NCBI GenBank assembly: GCA_914767715.1
Contig: OU612072.1
Span: forward strand, 16,306,001 to 16,370,000
Direction: 5' to 3'
Source: Membranipora membranacea
Taxonomy: Eukaryota > Bryozoa > Gymnolaemata > Cheilostomatida > Membraniporidae
DNA length: 64,000 bases
Below the pieces are notes generated by a model, which was not told the DNA's origin, searched no databases, and saw only the letters and a list, made by a program, of their open reading frames with translations. The position numbers and the translations under genes are program-made. This document shows positions 1-12,700 of the stretch, piece after piece. The first letter of the stretch is position 1. The number at the start of each line of letters is the position of its first letter.

Positions 1-608
1 AATCTGCTCCTAATAATAATTGCATTAGGAACTCTCTGATAGATGCTGATATCAACTCTTATTATAGGATTATCACATCAGCCTCATTGATGTGATAAAA
101 TCCTTACCCTAGTGTATTACCAATTGTTATTATTGCTATTATTTTGTATGATTTACCAAATGACACAATTGAATGCCTACAGATAGAAGCAGAGCCTGTT
201 AAAGCAGGGAGAATTCTCCCTGGTTAAAGTACCTGATAGTTTCTAGACAGACTTCGGAAACAATATGAGATCCAGGAATGTTAAACTGTTCAGCTTAACT
301 CTCAATATGTTGTACATCGTAATTACCTATAATCATTAAATAACATTAATGTTACAATATGTATTCAATTCAAAATAATGAAATGGTTAATCTATATTAT
401 TCATTGTTGTAAGAAAATATTTCTATTTGAGATATGATATTCAAAGTTGGTTCTTTAACAAGGGAGACAATTACTAATGATTTGTTCCAAAATATGTCAA
501 TTATAAGATTAGTGTCTACAATTTATAATTAGTCTAATGGCTGGTTCAAATTGTACCAGATGACACTAGGATGCCATCCCAGATGCTTATCCCAGTCACA
601 TTATAAAA
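1..608. other. AT-rich intergenic DNA, nothing recognised
   Basis: No open frame longer than background, no RNA gene and no convincing repeat structure is seen. Short phrases near 545-605 (matches to 'atcccag') resemble the start of the hairpin element that follows. Confidence 0.5.
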
Positions 609-826
609 TTCATCCCAGATAGCCATCCCAGTCAACGTGAACCAGAAAATGACACAATCCCAGACTGTCTGGGTCCGTCTGGAATAGCATCGGGAAAGTT
701 TGTAAGCGTCAAACTTTCCCGATGCTATCCCAGACGGACCCAGACAGTCTGGGATTGTGTCATTTTCTGGTTCACATCAGGGAGAATGTTCTGTTCACAT
801 TGACTGGGATGGCTATCTGGGATGAA
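609..826. repeat. Fold-back (hairpin) element
   Basis: Two arms pair almost perfectly around a short loop at about 702-710. The left arm runs 609-701. The right arm runs 711-826 and carries an extra ~26 bp at about 774-799 that has no partner in the left arm. The arms begin with ttcatcccagatagcc and end with its complement. No coding capacity is present. This is the form of a non-autonomous fold-back or MITE-type element. A separate 10-bp hairpin (catagactta...taagtctatg) follows at 844-868. Confidence 0.8.
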
Positions 827-868
827 TTACCTTGGGTACACTCATAGACTTAATAATAAGTCTATGAT

Positions 869-1944
869 TACACTCATGGATTACTCCTTGTGTAGCGATA
901 AGTGCATTGAGTTGAGTTGGATTTTATGGATGACTAGTGATATTTTTATTGTTATGCCATTGCCATCGTAAGACTGTAATTAAGAGGAACAAATTGTAAA
1001 CAGTGTGCTTTGAGAAAACCTTGTGATGTAGGAAGAAAAACAAAGCACAAAAATAAGATCTGTAGATCTGTGTGTCTTGATATAGCATAATAATGGCTGG
1101 TTTGATCATGAACAAATGCCAACTTGCCTTGAAATAGCAAACATGATAAACAGCGCTCTGAGAAGATAACATGAGGATTTAATAAGAAAAATGACATACC
1201 TCTTTTCCTCCATTGGTGCACAGATCACTAGTTTATTATTAGTTATAGAATTTTTTAGTACACTGACATGATATTAATTCCACCTCTCCCTTGGGTTTGA
1301 ACAAAGCAACTGATTTGCCCTGATAACTAGTGTGTTGGCAAAATAAGTGGTATTCTATTGTTATTCAAAATAGGTTCCTAATATGGATGCATTGCCTATT
1401 TGAGCATAAATGATTGGGAGTATAAATGCGCTAGAGTTGCCTCGCCACGACGCCACAGCAGACGCAACACCTTGGCACTATACCAGTTTAATTAACAGTG
1501 ACTAGCGTTTAAATTCAGTGGTACTACAGGTTACTAACATAAATAAAGGCCAGGTTATGGAATCAATGAAATTTTGACTTCACTTTCACGAATCCTGCTG
1601 CAGTCTACTGAGCCCAATTGATGCCCCAGGTGTGCTCCGACCTGCCTGCAAACTGAGAGTAACTTGGCACCGAATATGGTAGCCGCGCCCGTGTCTCAAT
1701 CCTCAGAGATTTCAACCCACACTTAACCCAAATCAGTGAATAAATTTTGGTGTGACCCATTTGATAAAAAACATTATTTATATTGACTTCATCCTGACCA
1801 GCCACCTGGAAAACGAATAAGTTTGGCCGAGCCTTACCCAGTGATTCACGGTAATGTCAAGAAGTGACTATCCTCATTGACCAAGCCCCTTCACAACTTT
1901 AGACATTAAAGTGTGGTGAAAACCATCAGCTCTACAGTTTTATA
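869..1944. other. Non-coding interval with a possible SINE relic
   Basis: No gene is recognised. At about 1593-1690 the text 'ctgcagtctactg...gtgtgctccgacc...ttggcaccgaatat' matches the body of the SINE family seen better at 30360 and 36180, so a decayed copy on the plus strand is likely. The tRNA-like head is not visible here. Confidence 0.4.
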
Positions 1945-2465
1945 CAATCTTAGATTGGACATTGGTATCTAGCCTTGAATAGCCATGATACTGACTGCCT
2001 CTGTCAAGATGCCGACGTCAGATTGAAGTACGAAATTTGTTTTCTGTATTGAAGAGTAATCGCCAACTTCATTTTTGAAGCTATTAGGCTAGGATGAATA
2101 ACCCGCGACAGCCAAATCGGGTAGTACTAGACAAACAGGTGAGGTGAGGATTGAACCTGGGACCTTATGATCCTAAGTCAGCCGCCACTAACACTGAGCT
2201 ATCCTGATCCCTGAAGTCTGACATTGATGTTGATCTCTAGTCTAGAGTGGCCCAAATACTGACTACTTAGGTCAAGATGCCAACGTTTAATTGACGTCAG
2301 TTTGATATCCGACACCGATGTTGATATCTAGCCCAAAATCAACCTGATACTGACTACCTATGTCAAGATGCCAATCTCCAATTGACGTCAGTTAGACGTT
2401 GATTACTGATATCGGTATCTGACCCAAAATCGACCTTATCCGGTAGTCAATATGAGGCTGATATC
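1945..2465. repeat. Diverged ~91-bp tandem repeat
   Basis: The phrase 'atactgact.cct..gtcaagatgcc' followed by a 'ttgacgtcagt'-like segment and 'gatgttgatatctagccc' recurs at about 1987, 2256 and 2347. The last two copies are ~91 bp apart. The first gap is about three units and is occupied partly by a tRNA-like SINE. No coding sense is apparent. Confidence 0.6.
2135..2215 (-). repeat. tRNA-derived SINE head (minus strand)
   Basis: Read on the minus strand, the segment shows a tRNA-like A box (tagctcagtgttagtgg) and a B box (ggttcaatcc) at tRNA spacing. It sits inside a tandem repeat, and the acceptor stem is not clearly paired, so a SINE or tRNA pseudogene is more likely than a working tRNA. 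Confidence 0.55.
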
Positions 2466-2579
2466 GGTGACTTGCCTGCCTTGAGTAGATAACACCACAG
2501 ACGCAATATCCAACATCATCAATAATACAGACAAGGCCTCATTGTTGGCCTGAATCCCAGGCTACATAATAGTAGTATG

Positions 2580-3180
2580 ATGTGTGGGTATTATCCTGTT
2601 TGCTGGGTCTAGTAAAAGCTATTCCATGTCAGTATTACTGTGTTTTGGTGGGTATGTGCACGATAAACAGACTCTGTGCATATAATATCCTAGTCTACAG
2701 TGCACATTAAAGAGGCTTTGGTGTGTATAATAGCATTCCCTGCCTGCGTATAATACTGTCATGCATATAATAAAGTGATGTAGTGTGAATATTATTGGCG
2801 CACAGTGTGCCTTATGAGAAGCTATAATGTGAATATTATAGTCCCTCTATCTGCATATTAATCAGGCCAAGTGCACTTACTAGGCACCATACTTTCCAAG
2901 TAATATGTGCATAATATCGGTGGTATTGTGCTTATTATCCAATGATTGTGTGCTTATTATCCGGTGATCGTGTGCCTATTAAAGAGCTGTGGTGTGCCTA
3001 ATACATGCTGTAGCTGAGCCTTATATACTGGTTGAGTGAGCCTAATAAACCGCTCAACTGTGCCTTATAAACAGCTCAACTGTGCCTTATGAATAGCTTG
3101 TCTGTGTATAATAAATGTCACAATTGTGCCTTATTCGTACTGCAACTGAGCCTTATAGGCAGCTTATAGTCCAGTGGCAG
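2580..3180. repeat. Degenerate satellite of ~22-bp units
   Basis: The text cycles roughly every 22 bp through a motif close to 'ctgtgccttataaacagctcaa', with 'cctta..a' or 'cata.ta' in nearly every unit. It becomes most regular at 2990-3170. It is the diverged flank of the same satellite family that is well ordered at 4131-4455. There is no coding function. Confidence 0.65.
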
Positions 3181-4130
3181 CCTACCAAAAATGTGGCTAG
3201 AAACGCAACTTAATTTACGAAATTGGATGCATAAATTCTAAGAGTGGATTCTAGGGTAGTTTTTGGAGGTGGTCACAATGGTAATGATGTACCTTACACA
3301 AAATTGCACAATGGACAGCAAATTGCCAAAAACGCTACTGAAAATGGCCAAAATTGCTGTTTTTTTTAGATTTCAAAGGCAATACCCCCTTCTTAGACCA
3401 CCTGTATATAACTATCTTTGAAACCACACTAATTTTTCAATTTTGCAGACCCCTCAAAAACTGATTTTTTCATGGTGGATTTGTATTGCACATCAATGAT
3501 CAAAAAAATTTTTTCAGCACTAATAACCTTTTTGATGATACTCGAAGGAGTAAACTTTTGCTTTGCAGGCTATAAAGACAATTTTTATGATATTATAAAG
3601 GAAACCTAAATATACGCATTTTTTGAAAAACGACACACTCAGAGCATTAAAAACTGGTGTTATGCGATGGGAGGGTCAATACACAGTCACCATGAAAAAA
3701 TCGGATCAATACGAACATTCGAAGCCTGTTTTTAGGCAGCAGAATAATTGAAAAAGTAGTTTCGCGTTATCGATAGTTATAGACAGGTGATAAAAGGGGT
3801 ATTGAAACCGTTGTTGGCAGCATCTCGGCTTTTTATGATAGCAGACCCATGTAAAGTTATAGATCCACTAATTATGATATGCTCTTTCTGTTTTTGGATG
3901 TTTTGAAACCATATCATTTTTTTTTTTATCACTTTCCTTTTTACCAGCAGTGTTTTTGGCAATTAGCGGCAGATTGTGCAACTCAATGTAAGGTACAATA
4001 CGACCATTGCAATCAGCGTGAAAAAACTGTACCAGAAACAACTGACAAACCTTATCCATCCAAAAGCGCAAATGGAAGTGATAAGATAGGAGGGGCCACC
4101 GGACAATTAGCTGTGTCTAATAATTTGCTG
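3181..4130. other. Non-satellite interval between two arrays
   Basis: This 950-bp stretch separates two parts of the same satellite. It is A/T-homopolymer rich, with short open frames on both strands and no recognisable protein family. It may be an insertion into the satellite, but I see no terminal repeats that prove this. Confidence 0.4.
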
Positions 4131-4455
4131 ATATAGGCCTTATAAATTGCTCAGCTATGCCTATTGTATTGCCTAGCTGTGCTCATAATATAGCTTAGCA
4201 GGACCTTATAAATCAGCTGAGCTGTGCATATTGTATGGCTCAGCTGTGCTCATAATATAGCTTAGCAGGACCTTATAAATCAGCTGAGCTGTGCATATTG
4301 TATTGCCTAGCTGTGCTCATAATATAGCTTAGCAGGACCTTATAAATCAGCTGAGCTGTGCATATTGTATATTGCCTAACTGTGCTCATAATATAGCTTA
4401 GCAGGTCCTTATAAATCAGCTGAGCTGTGCATATTCTATGGCTCAGCTGTGACAA
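4131..4455. repeat. 67-bp higher-order satellite repeat
   Basis: The phrase 'cttagcaggaccttataaat' starts at 4194, 4261, 4328 and (as cttagcaggtcc) 4397, giving a 67-bp period with one 2-bp insertion. Each 67-bp unit is itself three related ~22-bp subunits of the form ct.agctgtgc.tat.at. The open frame on the minus strand across it (4273-4455) is produced by the repeat and is not a gene. Confidence 0.85.
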
Positions 4456-6798
4456 GGGTACTCTTATTATGGTACCACAGACAAGTCAACGCTACATATT
4501 GCATCCTACTGAGCCCAGACTCAGATAGAGCTTGCAATCTTCCAGCATACACTTTTTCGTTATTGGGCTTGGAGCTAGGAGCAGCGTTGTACCACAAGTT
4601 GACAAAATACAAAGTATTGGGGAGGGGGCACAAATACAACTGACCTACTGCCCAGTGTTTACTAGTATTGGTCTGCTGAAAGTGACTCCAAGTTCTTTGA
4701 AATTATGGTCCTCTTGAGTAACTGCTTAAAAGAACCGCAAATAAATCCTGCCTAAGTGTGCACAGGTGTACAATTAGGAGAAATGGCGTAACAAACATAT
4801 TCGTGTCTGCCAACCTTCTTGAAACAAGTAGAAAATGTTATCAGGCCTTGGACCATGTTTTTAACTACTATTATAAGAGAGGTAGACACAAAAATTCTCT
4901 CAGTTACTTTTCGCCTGCTAACAAGTGTTTGATTTTTAAATCTGTCAGCCAGTTAGTCTTGCTTTTTTTTATCCTACCAGAAACAAAAAAGAAAATCTTA
5001 TGATATTTTCCTATCCTCTAATACATCAATCCGTTCCTCAAAAACTTTACTCAAATAGCACTTTTCTCGTCTGCGAAGACTTACTATTCTTGGATACTTC
5101 ATGAAAGATCGATTGACATGAGTAGTAAATGATAAATTATATTATTTGTGATCACAGTTTTGGTGGTATTCTATGTGTAAACACATCAGTAGAAGTATGT
5201 TTAGAATGTAGTACCAGTTTTTTCTATACCAACATTCCGGTAGGCTTTTTACTTTTACTTACTTTTACTTTTATTTATACTGTGTGTACATAATATATTG
5301 TCTTGTTCAAAAAATGAACGTCCCCGATATCCGGGTACTGCTCTTCACATCTCTATTCTTTATCTACTACGATTTCAGAATAGTGAGTTAATCACTGTTC
5401 TACCAGGATATATATCAGGGCTGTAGTTTATTAAAAATGGTGGGGGAGGCAGAAATCTTTGATGGTGCGAAGTAAAGGGAATTGTAAGCTCTCCAGCCTC
5501 CAAAGCGTTTTAATTATATAAAATAGTGTACGGAAGCCCCAATGCGCATGGAATATTCAATTATGGCATTTTAAGGCCACTCTGTTGAGCATTGTAGGGG
5601 CGGCAAAGCGCCCCTGCCTCCCCCAGAACTACGGGTCCGTATATACATCTAAGGCTGCTTCAGCTAGAACTATCAATCAATAAATGCCCTCAAAATTTGA
5701 CTTGAACCCAAGACCAGGAACACCAACAGAGTTCACTCACAGGGGTCATTCTATAATAAAATGGCAACAATTGTTTTCTGATCCTTGCTTGCTCAGGGAA
5801 TAAGAACTGTCAGATACCAGATTTCCAAGTCAGACGGAAAGTAAAACTTATCAATCATGCCAATTAGTAGAAAATAAACATAATTAAAAGGTCAAAAGAG
5901 GGATTTCTTCTAATGGAAAGACTCCCCCTCCATTGTCATCGAATTGGCTTCCTATAACAGTGTTTGGGAAGCTGGGACACTTCAATTAGGGCGAACTTGG
6001 CTTGTTCTGGTGAAAATCATCGATGGATTTTGGTGGGTTGGTAATCTGGATTAATTGACATCAAGCTATACTCATGAACTTTGTTATGCACATTTTATTT
6101 CATCTCCAAAACCCTCTTTTGGTATAGTATATAATGACTGTTTTTATTATGTCATTCAAGACGTAATGAGTTGATCACTAAGGGTACTTATGATGGGTTT
6201 TGGCTGGTCAAGACAGTGTCATTTGTAGCTTTAATCGTACATTAGCCTGGCTGTTATATAAAATTCAACCATTAAGGTGTATTGCGATTTTCTGTTGCAT
6301 AATAATTAATCCTCAACTAGTGTTTCTGAACCTTCAATCAACGGAACACCAAGAGTTTGTGACACATAATAATCTGGTGTATGTCCTGCAAATCTTCAAC
6401 TATTACGCTAAGCGCCAAAAACATCAATGGTGCAACCACATTATCTATAGTAGTCCCCAAATGGGCACTAATGCCTTGGTGACAGGTTAATGTTCTATCT
6501 GTATGGACCCATGTGAACCATTTCGTATTGTGTATATTCTATTATTAATCTTGTGGGGCTTGGAGGAGCTGAATAAAAGCACAGCTTCTCGAGGTCTAAC
6601 CACCATTCACTAATCAGCTCATTGTTAACAAGCTACTGAGGACTTTTAGCTGTGTTTGTTCCTCAAAAGAATTCCTGGATAACAGAATCTTCATCAACAT
6701 TACACATCTTACAGTATTATTTCTAAAAAGTTATTAAACAAAAAAATCTCTTTAATAACAAGATATCATCTTTACATCAATCTTTGCTCAGCCTCAAA
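4456..6798. other. Intergenic region upstream of the secreted-protein gene
   Basis: No gene is recognised. A (cttttacttttactta) low-complexity run lies at about 5250-5280. The segment at about 5550-5640 (ttcaattat...ttaaggccactct...gcccctgcctccccc) has a diverged relative at about 56347-56412 and is a dispersed repeat. The 6560-6600 stretch (gctgaataaaagcac) could hold a TATA-like element for the gene at 6799, but this is weak. Confidence 0.4.
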
Positions 6799-9700
6799 AT
6801 GGAGAAGTTTGCTTTCTTTGTGCTTTCTCTCGGTAAGTGTGATGATCTTCTGATTTATTTTTAAACTCCATCAACTTTCTTTGTTAGCTTATATCAGTTC
6901 CAATCTTCTCAAGAACGAGTTTGTTCCCTCTGTGATGGCGGAGTGTTATTGCAAAGTTGAGTATAGTTTATATATATCACTTCGCATTCACAGAGTGAAT
7001 AAACTTGTTTAAATCTACCTGACATGCCATGGCTATGAAATTCTGAAATTTAAGTCAGTTCGTTTCAATCTGTTATCAGTCTGATAGTTTTATCACGATT
7101 TTATGAACCAATTCTTTATATAGACAGATATTACTGCTAACATAAAATAAATGAAATTTTCATTGCAGCTGCTTTCACAGGCGTCAGAATCGAAGCTTCG
7201 ATCTTGGACACAACCAGTGATATGTGTTTAGAACCTATTCTTGCTCAAACCCATCTAACAATGTGTTCAAAGTGAGTACTGTTTTCTGTTCTCTATCAGA
7301 TGTCTGCCATTTTTTGAATGTTACTAAACGAATTCTTCAAAGATCTAAAGATTTGCCAGAACCTTTTCACAACATCCCCATTTTTTGTATGTGTTTGAGT
7401 CCGCCATTTCAAACAATTTTAACTAGTCTTTTTTATTGTTTACAGAATGGGTGATTTCTCTGAATGTTTCCGTGGATCTCATGTGCCATCGGGTGACTCT
7501 GTGGTGCTGTATGACATACTGCATGACATGTATGAGAGTTTATATTTATTTGATTCTGAGAACTGTGATCTCAATGGTAAGCCCTTTTTCAATTTACTCG
7601 CCTCCAAATTCTCAAACACATCCTCAGTGGTGCCGAGATGGGTTGGCTCACGCAAGCAAGTATATTTACGAGATACTCACATCTGTGCTCTGAAAATTTT
7701 ACTCAGTTGTGGCGATTAGGACAGATACTTTCACTCCTCCTTTTAATCAGTTGAATGCAGTTCAATTCAGTTTGATTCATGCAATCGCTCTGCAACTTTG
7801 TGAGTTCATCTTGCGGTGTCTGATAAATCACCAACTTTTTATTATCTGATGCTTCCTCCCTGATCATTGAATTTCTTATCGAATCTGATAACAGTATATT
7901 ATTTTTTGTAGCTGAGTTTAACAATGAGTGTACCGATGAGTTTGTTACATGTCTGGGTATGGTCTATAATCCCAATACTAGAAAGATCAGCTGCAGGTTA
8001 GTGTTCTGTTTCAAACTTCTATATTTTTATCCAATCAACCTCTGCTGTGTTGTACTATACTGTAATGGGAAGAGTAGTTTTAAGGTTTTCAAACACGGTT
8101 TCTCAACGAAACTGAATTAAGTTCTTTCCACATACCTTCCCAAATAGACCATGTCTCCTGTCAGATATTGATTCCTTATGAAAGTTGTTTCTATCAAAAA
8201 AATTGTATGTTAGTAAAAATTATCAATGCCGCACATATCATTTTTAAATTTAAGGCTGAAATAATTTCGCAGAGAGGTTTCGTTGAAGCATAGTTTGGTC
8301 TTTCCTTTTTAACAGCAAAGATGATTACAATAGCTTCTTAGCCTGCACACAACAACAAGTTCCTGACTCATTCGGACCGTGCTACTTCAGCAGATGGGTT
8401 CAGGATATGGTCAACAAAACCAGAGGTACGATTAAAAAAACAGTCATCCAACATAAGCAAATTTTTTGGCCCTGTTTATGACAAAACAGAGGGTGGGCTG
8501 CCCCTAAAGAGGGACGCAAGTTGCCCGGAGTCCTCATACTGAGAGTGTGATACATCCTAGCAAGCTAGAATGCATCCTAGAGGTGAGGCCATGGTGGACC
8601 TCCTAATCGTGAGTGTGCAGCAAGCTGCCAGAAACTGAAACAGGCACTAATCAGCCATTAGCCATGACACTTTGATCTTAGCCAATAGGCCGAGAAGCAA
8701 ATTTGTTGGCTATGATTGGCTGGTGGGTGGGAGAGCAACAACTAACAGTCAATCAGACCTACACTCACCAGTATACAACTCTTCCTGTGTTCAAGTTTAT
8801 TGTAGCTAAACAAATCATCCGTATTTAATGCGTGGGAAAGTTGATGTAATGAAGACTTAAACCACAGCTGCCACACAGCCAAATGTGTGCTTATAAAATT
8901 CTGTATAGCTCAAAACTAGTAAGAGGAGGCTGCAATCTCAGCATTGTCACCTAATGAGCAAATAATTTGCACAAACTGATCGTCAAAATGAGGGTATGAA
9001 ATTAATTATCTACCGGCACGGGTGACGTAGTTACCGTCTTACTAGTGAAAACTGTACACGTCATAAGCTGGTGCGTAGATTTCATGCCCTGATCAGTTTG
9101 TGCAAATTATTTGCCCATTAGGTGACAGTTATGAGACTTAAGTCTCAATTAATTATCTTGGAGCTATGCAGAATTCAATGAGCACAAATTTGCATGAGTG
9201 GCAGCAGTAGTTTAAGCACATTTGTGTTTTGTACTGTGAAACATCAAGTAAAACAGATATTGTATTATCATTTATCTCTTTTGTAGATCTTGAATGTGCA
9301 TCAGGGGGAGAAAACACCAACCTACAATCAGGAGGAGATAATACAATCCAGCAATCAGGAGGAGATATTTCCAATCAACAAACAGGGGTAGTCAATTCGA
9401 ACCAACAGACAGGGGGAGATAATACCAACCTACAAACGGAAGTTGATAATTCCAACCAGCAGACAGTAGGATCTACGAGACAGACTGCAGATATGTGTTT
9501 AGAAGACATTCTTGCTAAAACCCATCTGACCATGTGTGAACAGTAAGTATTGATCATTCTATATGGCTTTTCATCTCTGTTCTGTTTAGGATCATGACCA
9601 GTACAATCAGCTGCAACCATGATAACCGCTGTTCCTGCGCTTTGCTTGATTTGCCTAATCTTATCACAATGTCCCATTTATAATAGTTCTTGATCCCCTG

Positions 9701-12700
9701 TAAAAAAAGTTAAATTTTTACCTTTCAAACAAGTAAAACCAATCATCATTTGTTTACAGAATGGGTGATTTCTCGAAATGTTATTACTCTGGATCTTCCG
9801 TGCCGAGGGATGATTCCGCCACACTGTACGCAACTCTGAACAGCATGTCCGAGAGCTTATATTTATTTGGTTCTGAAAACTGTGATCTCAATGGTAGGTT
9901 CTCTATATATATATATATGCTCGCATCCAAGTTCTCAAACACATCTTCAATGGTGCAGCGTTGGGCAAGCGCTCTTGACCAAACAAGTAATTATTTCATA
10001 AATTTGATTCCACATTTGTGTTTTCCTTTCAGATGATGGTGTGTACTCTGTTTATGTGATCTCCTTCTAGATTGTTGAATTTATCATTTAAACTAACTAC
10101 AGTATTATTTTGTTTGTAGCTGAATTCAACACCGAGTGTACCGATGAGTTTGTTACATGTCTGGGTATGGTCTATACATTCTCTACCAATACAATAAGCT
10201 GCAGGTTAGTGTTCTATATTGAACTTGATGTATGTATTTTGCCTATCGGGCTCAATTGCATGTCATTGTAATCAGAAATTAAGTTTTTAGTAATGCCTCA
10301 CTAAGGATGACCTTAATAAATTAAACTGAACCGAATCATTTCCACAAACGAGTTAGAGTCTCTATCTCATTGTTTCCACATACCCATCCATGTAATGAAT
10401 GTCTCCTGCCCCATCTTGATAACCATGTGGTGATCATTGCTTTCAAATATATGTGATTACAAATTAATTGATGCCGCAGCTCATAGAATTAGGGTCCATT
10501 ATGTTTTCACACAGAAGTGTTGTTGAAATGAAAGTTTGATCTTTACTTTTGCACAGGGATGATGATTACAATAACTTCTTAGTCTGCACACAACAACGAG
10601 TTCCTGACTCATTCGGACCATGCTACTTCAGCAGATGGGTTCAGGATATGGTCAACAAAACTAGAGGTGAGACTTTAAAACTGAGGGCAAATTGGCGCAG
10701 ACATTGTGGCCTAGCCCCTTAGGCACCCCTATCTCGTAACCCTTTCTTCGGGATGCGGTGAGTGATGAAACCTTGAGATTCTAACCAGATTTCAACCAAA
10801 AATGACAGCCATACCCTCTGTGCATTCTCTAAAAGAGATACTCAACAGTATACACTATACAACTCTCTCCTTTGTCCAGATATCGAACTCAAGTTATAGA
10901 TAATGCAATCAATACTGAATCAAACCTTTGGAAAAAAACTTGTGCAATTAGTAGCACAGAGAAAGCAATTATATATTTGATGTGTTTTTAAATTGAATAT
11001 TAATACAGTTGGGTAATACTAGTTATATAAAAGAAATGTTTCTTTTCTTTTTTTCACAAAATGATTATTTTCACATGAGTTGATGAGTTGTGAGTATTTA
11101 CAATACCGGTAGATATTGTCTCGCTAACTTGAGCTGTGGATGGCCAAATAAAACTGAATATCATTTTTAATGAGGAATTATTTCTCTTATTTGTAGATGT
11201 TGAGTGTGTTGCAGCACCCGCCACTCTACAGCCTGTGTCTTATGATGACACCAGAGTTTTGACAGGACAGGTCGATGGTGCTAACCAACAACTGGGAGGA
11301 TTCAACACTAACCAACAAATAGGGGGAGATAATACAAATCAACAAACGGGAGTTGATAACTCCAACCAAGAGACAGTAGGATCTATGGGACAGACTGCAG
11401 ATATGTGTTTGGAAGATATTCTCTCTAAAACTCATCTAACCATGTGTCAACAGTAAGTAACAGTTATTCCATATATATATATATATATACATATATATAT
11501 TTTCTATCAGATTTCAAAAGGAAAACCATCAAAAGGAGGTCAAATTCAAGTTATTCAAACCTCTCAAATGTGAATATTAGTGCGACCAACTGCACCCTTG
11601 TTACCCACTGCCACTCTCATTTGCCTAATCAATTCACATTAATAATTGTTTTCCCTCCCAAAAAAACCAAGTTTTGCCTTTAAATAAAGTATGACAAATC
11701 ATCATTTGTTTACAGAATGGGTGACTTCTCGAGATGTTATTACTCTGGATCTTCCGTGCCGAGGGATGATTCCGCCACACTGTACGCAACTCTGAACAGC
11801 ATGTCCGAGAGCTTATATTTATTTGGTTTTGAAAACTGCGATCTTAATGGTGAGTGTCCTCTAAAAATACGCCAAGTTCTCAGACATATCCTTTATAGCC
11901 TTGTCATGTGGTTACGTTTTTTGGTTTGGTTTAATAAAAGTAGCCGTATGACAAGACTATATCCTTGTTGTTACTGAGTTGGTTGGTACACCAGAGTTTT
12001 GTTTTTTTAATCAATTTTTCACTAGTTTCTCCCCTTTGATGTGATGGTGTCCTCTCCAATATGTGTTGCTTCCTCCTTGATTATCAAATTAATTAATGGA
12101 ACTAATTAAAGTTTTCTTTGTTTGTAGCTGAATTTAACAACGAGTGTACCGATGAGTTTGTTACATGTCTGGGAATGGTCTATACTTTCTCTACCAACAA
12201 AATAAGCTGCAGGTAGGCGTTATGTTTCAAACTTTCTCTGCTTATCATCCTTAGCCAATGTCAAGGGAGCACATCTTCCAATGAAGTGAATGCAAATGAA
12301 ACCATAATATATAGAATTATTCTTAGACAATCCGATGACGAATCTCAACTAGACAGAGTCAAATTCCTTCTACATACCAGAAAACCATTATGTAAGACCC
12401 ATCATGATGATGTCAATCATCAAACATATGTCATGACCCAATTTAAACAGCCACAAAGCTCCGTTTTTAAATTTGAAAGTTTGAATTAATTTCGTGGAAT
12501 GTTATTGAAAACATAGTTTGATATTTCTTTTGAACAGCGAGGATGATTACAATAACTTCTTAGTCTGCACACAACAGAGAGTTCCTGACTCATTCGGACC
12601 GTGCTACTTCAGCAGATGGGTTCAGGATATGGTCAACAAAACCAGAGGTGAGACTTTAAAGATTTTAAAGGGCAGTCAAACCTCTTTGCATTGTCTTAAA

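Noticed and set aside
4131-4455. CRISPR-like array (short repeats at regular spacing)
   Set aside because: Units are contiguous and all related, with no unique spacers; the surroundings are eukaryotic. It is a satellite.
8671-8702. Working U2 snRNA gene
   Set aside because: Only the 5' ~28 nt match; the branch-site pairing region and Sm site are not found.
9375-9677. 100-codon minus-strand open frame rich in Pro, Val and Cys
   Set aside because: It is the antisense shadow of the N/Q-rich linker exon at 9287-9542.
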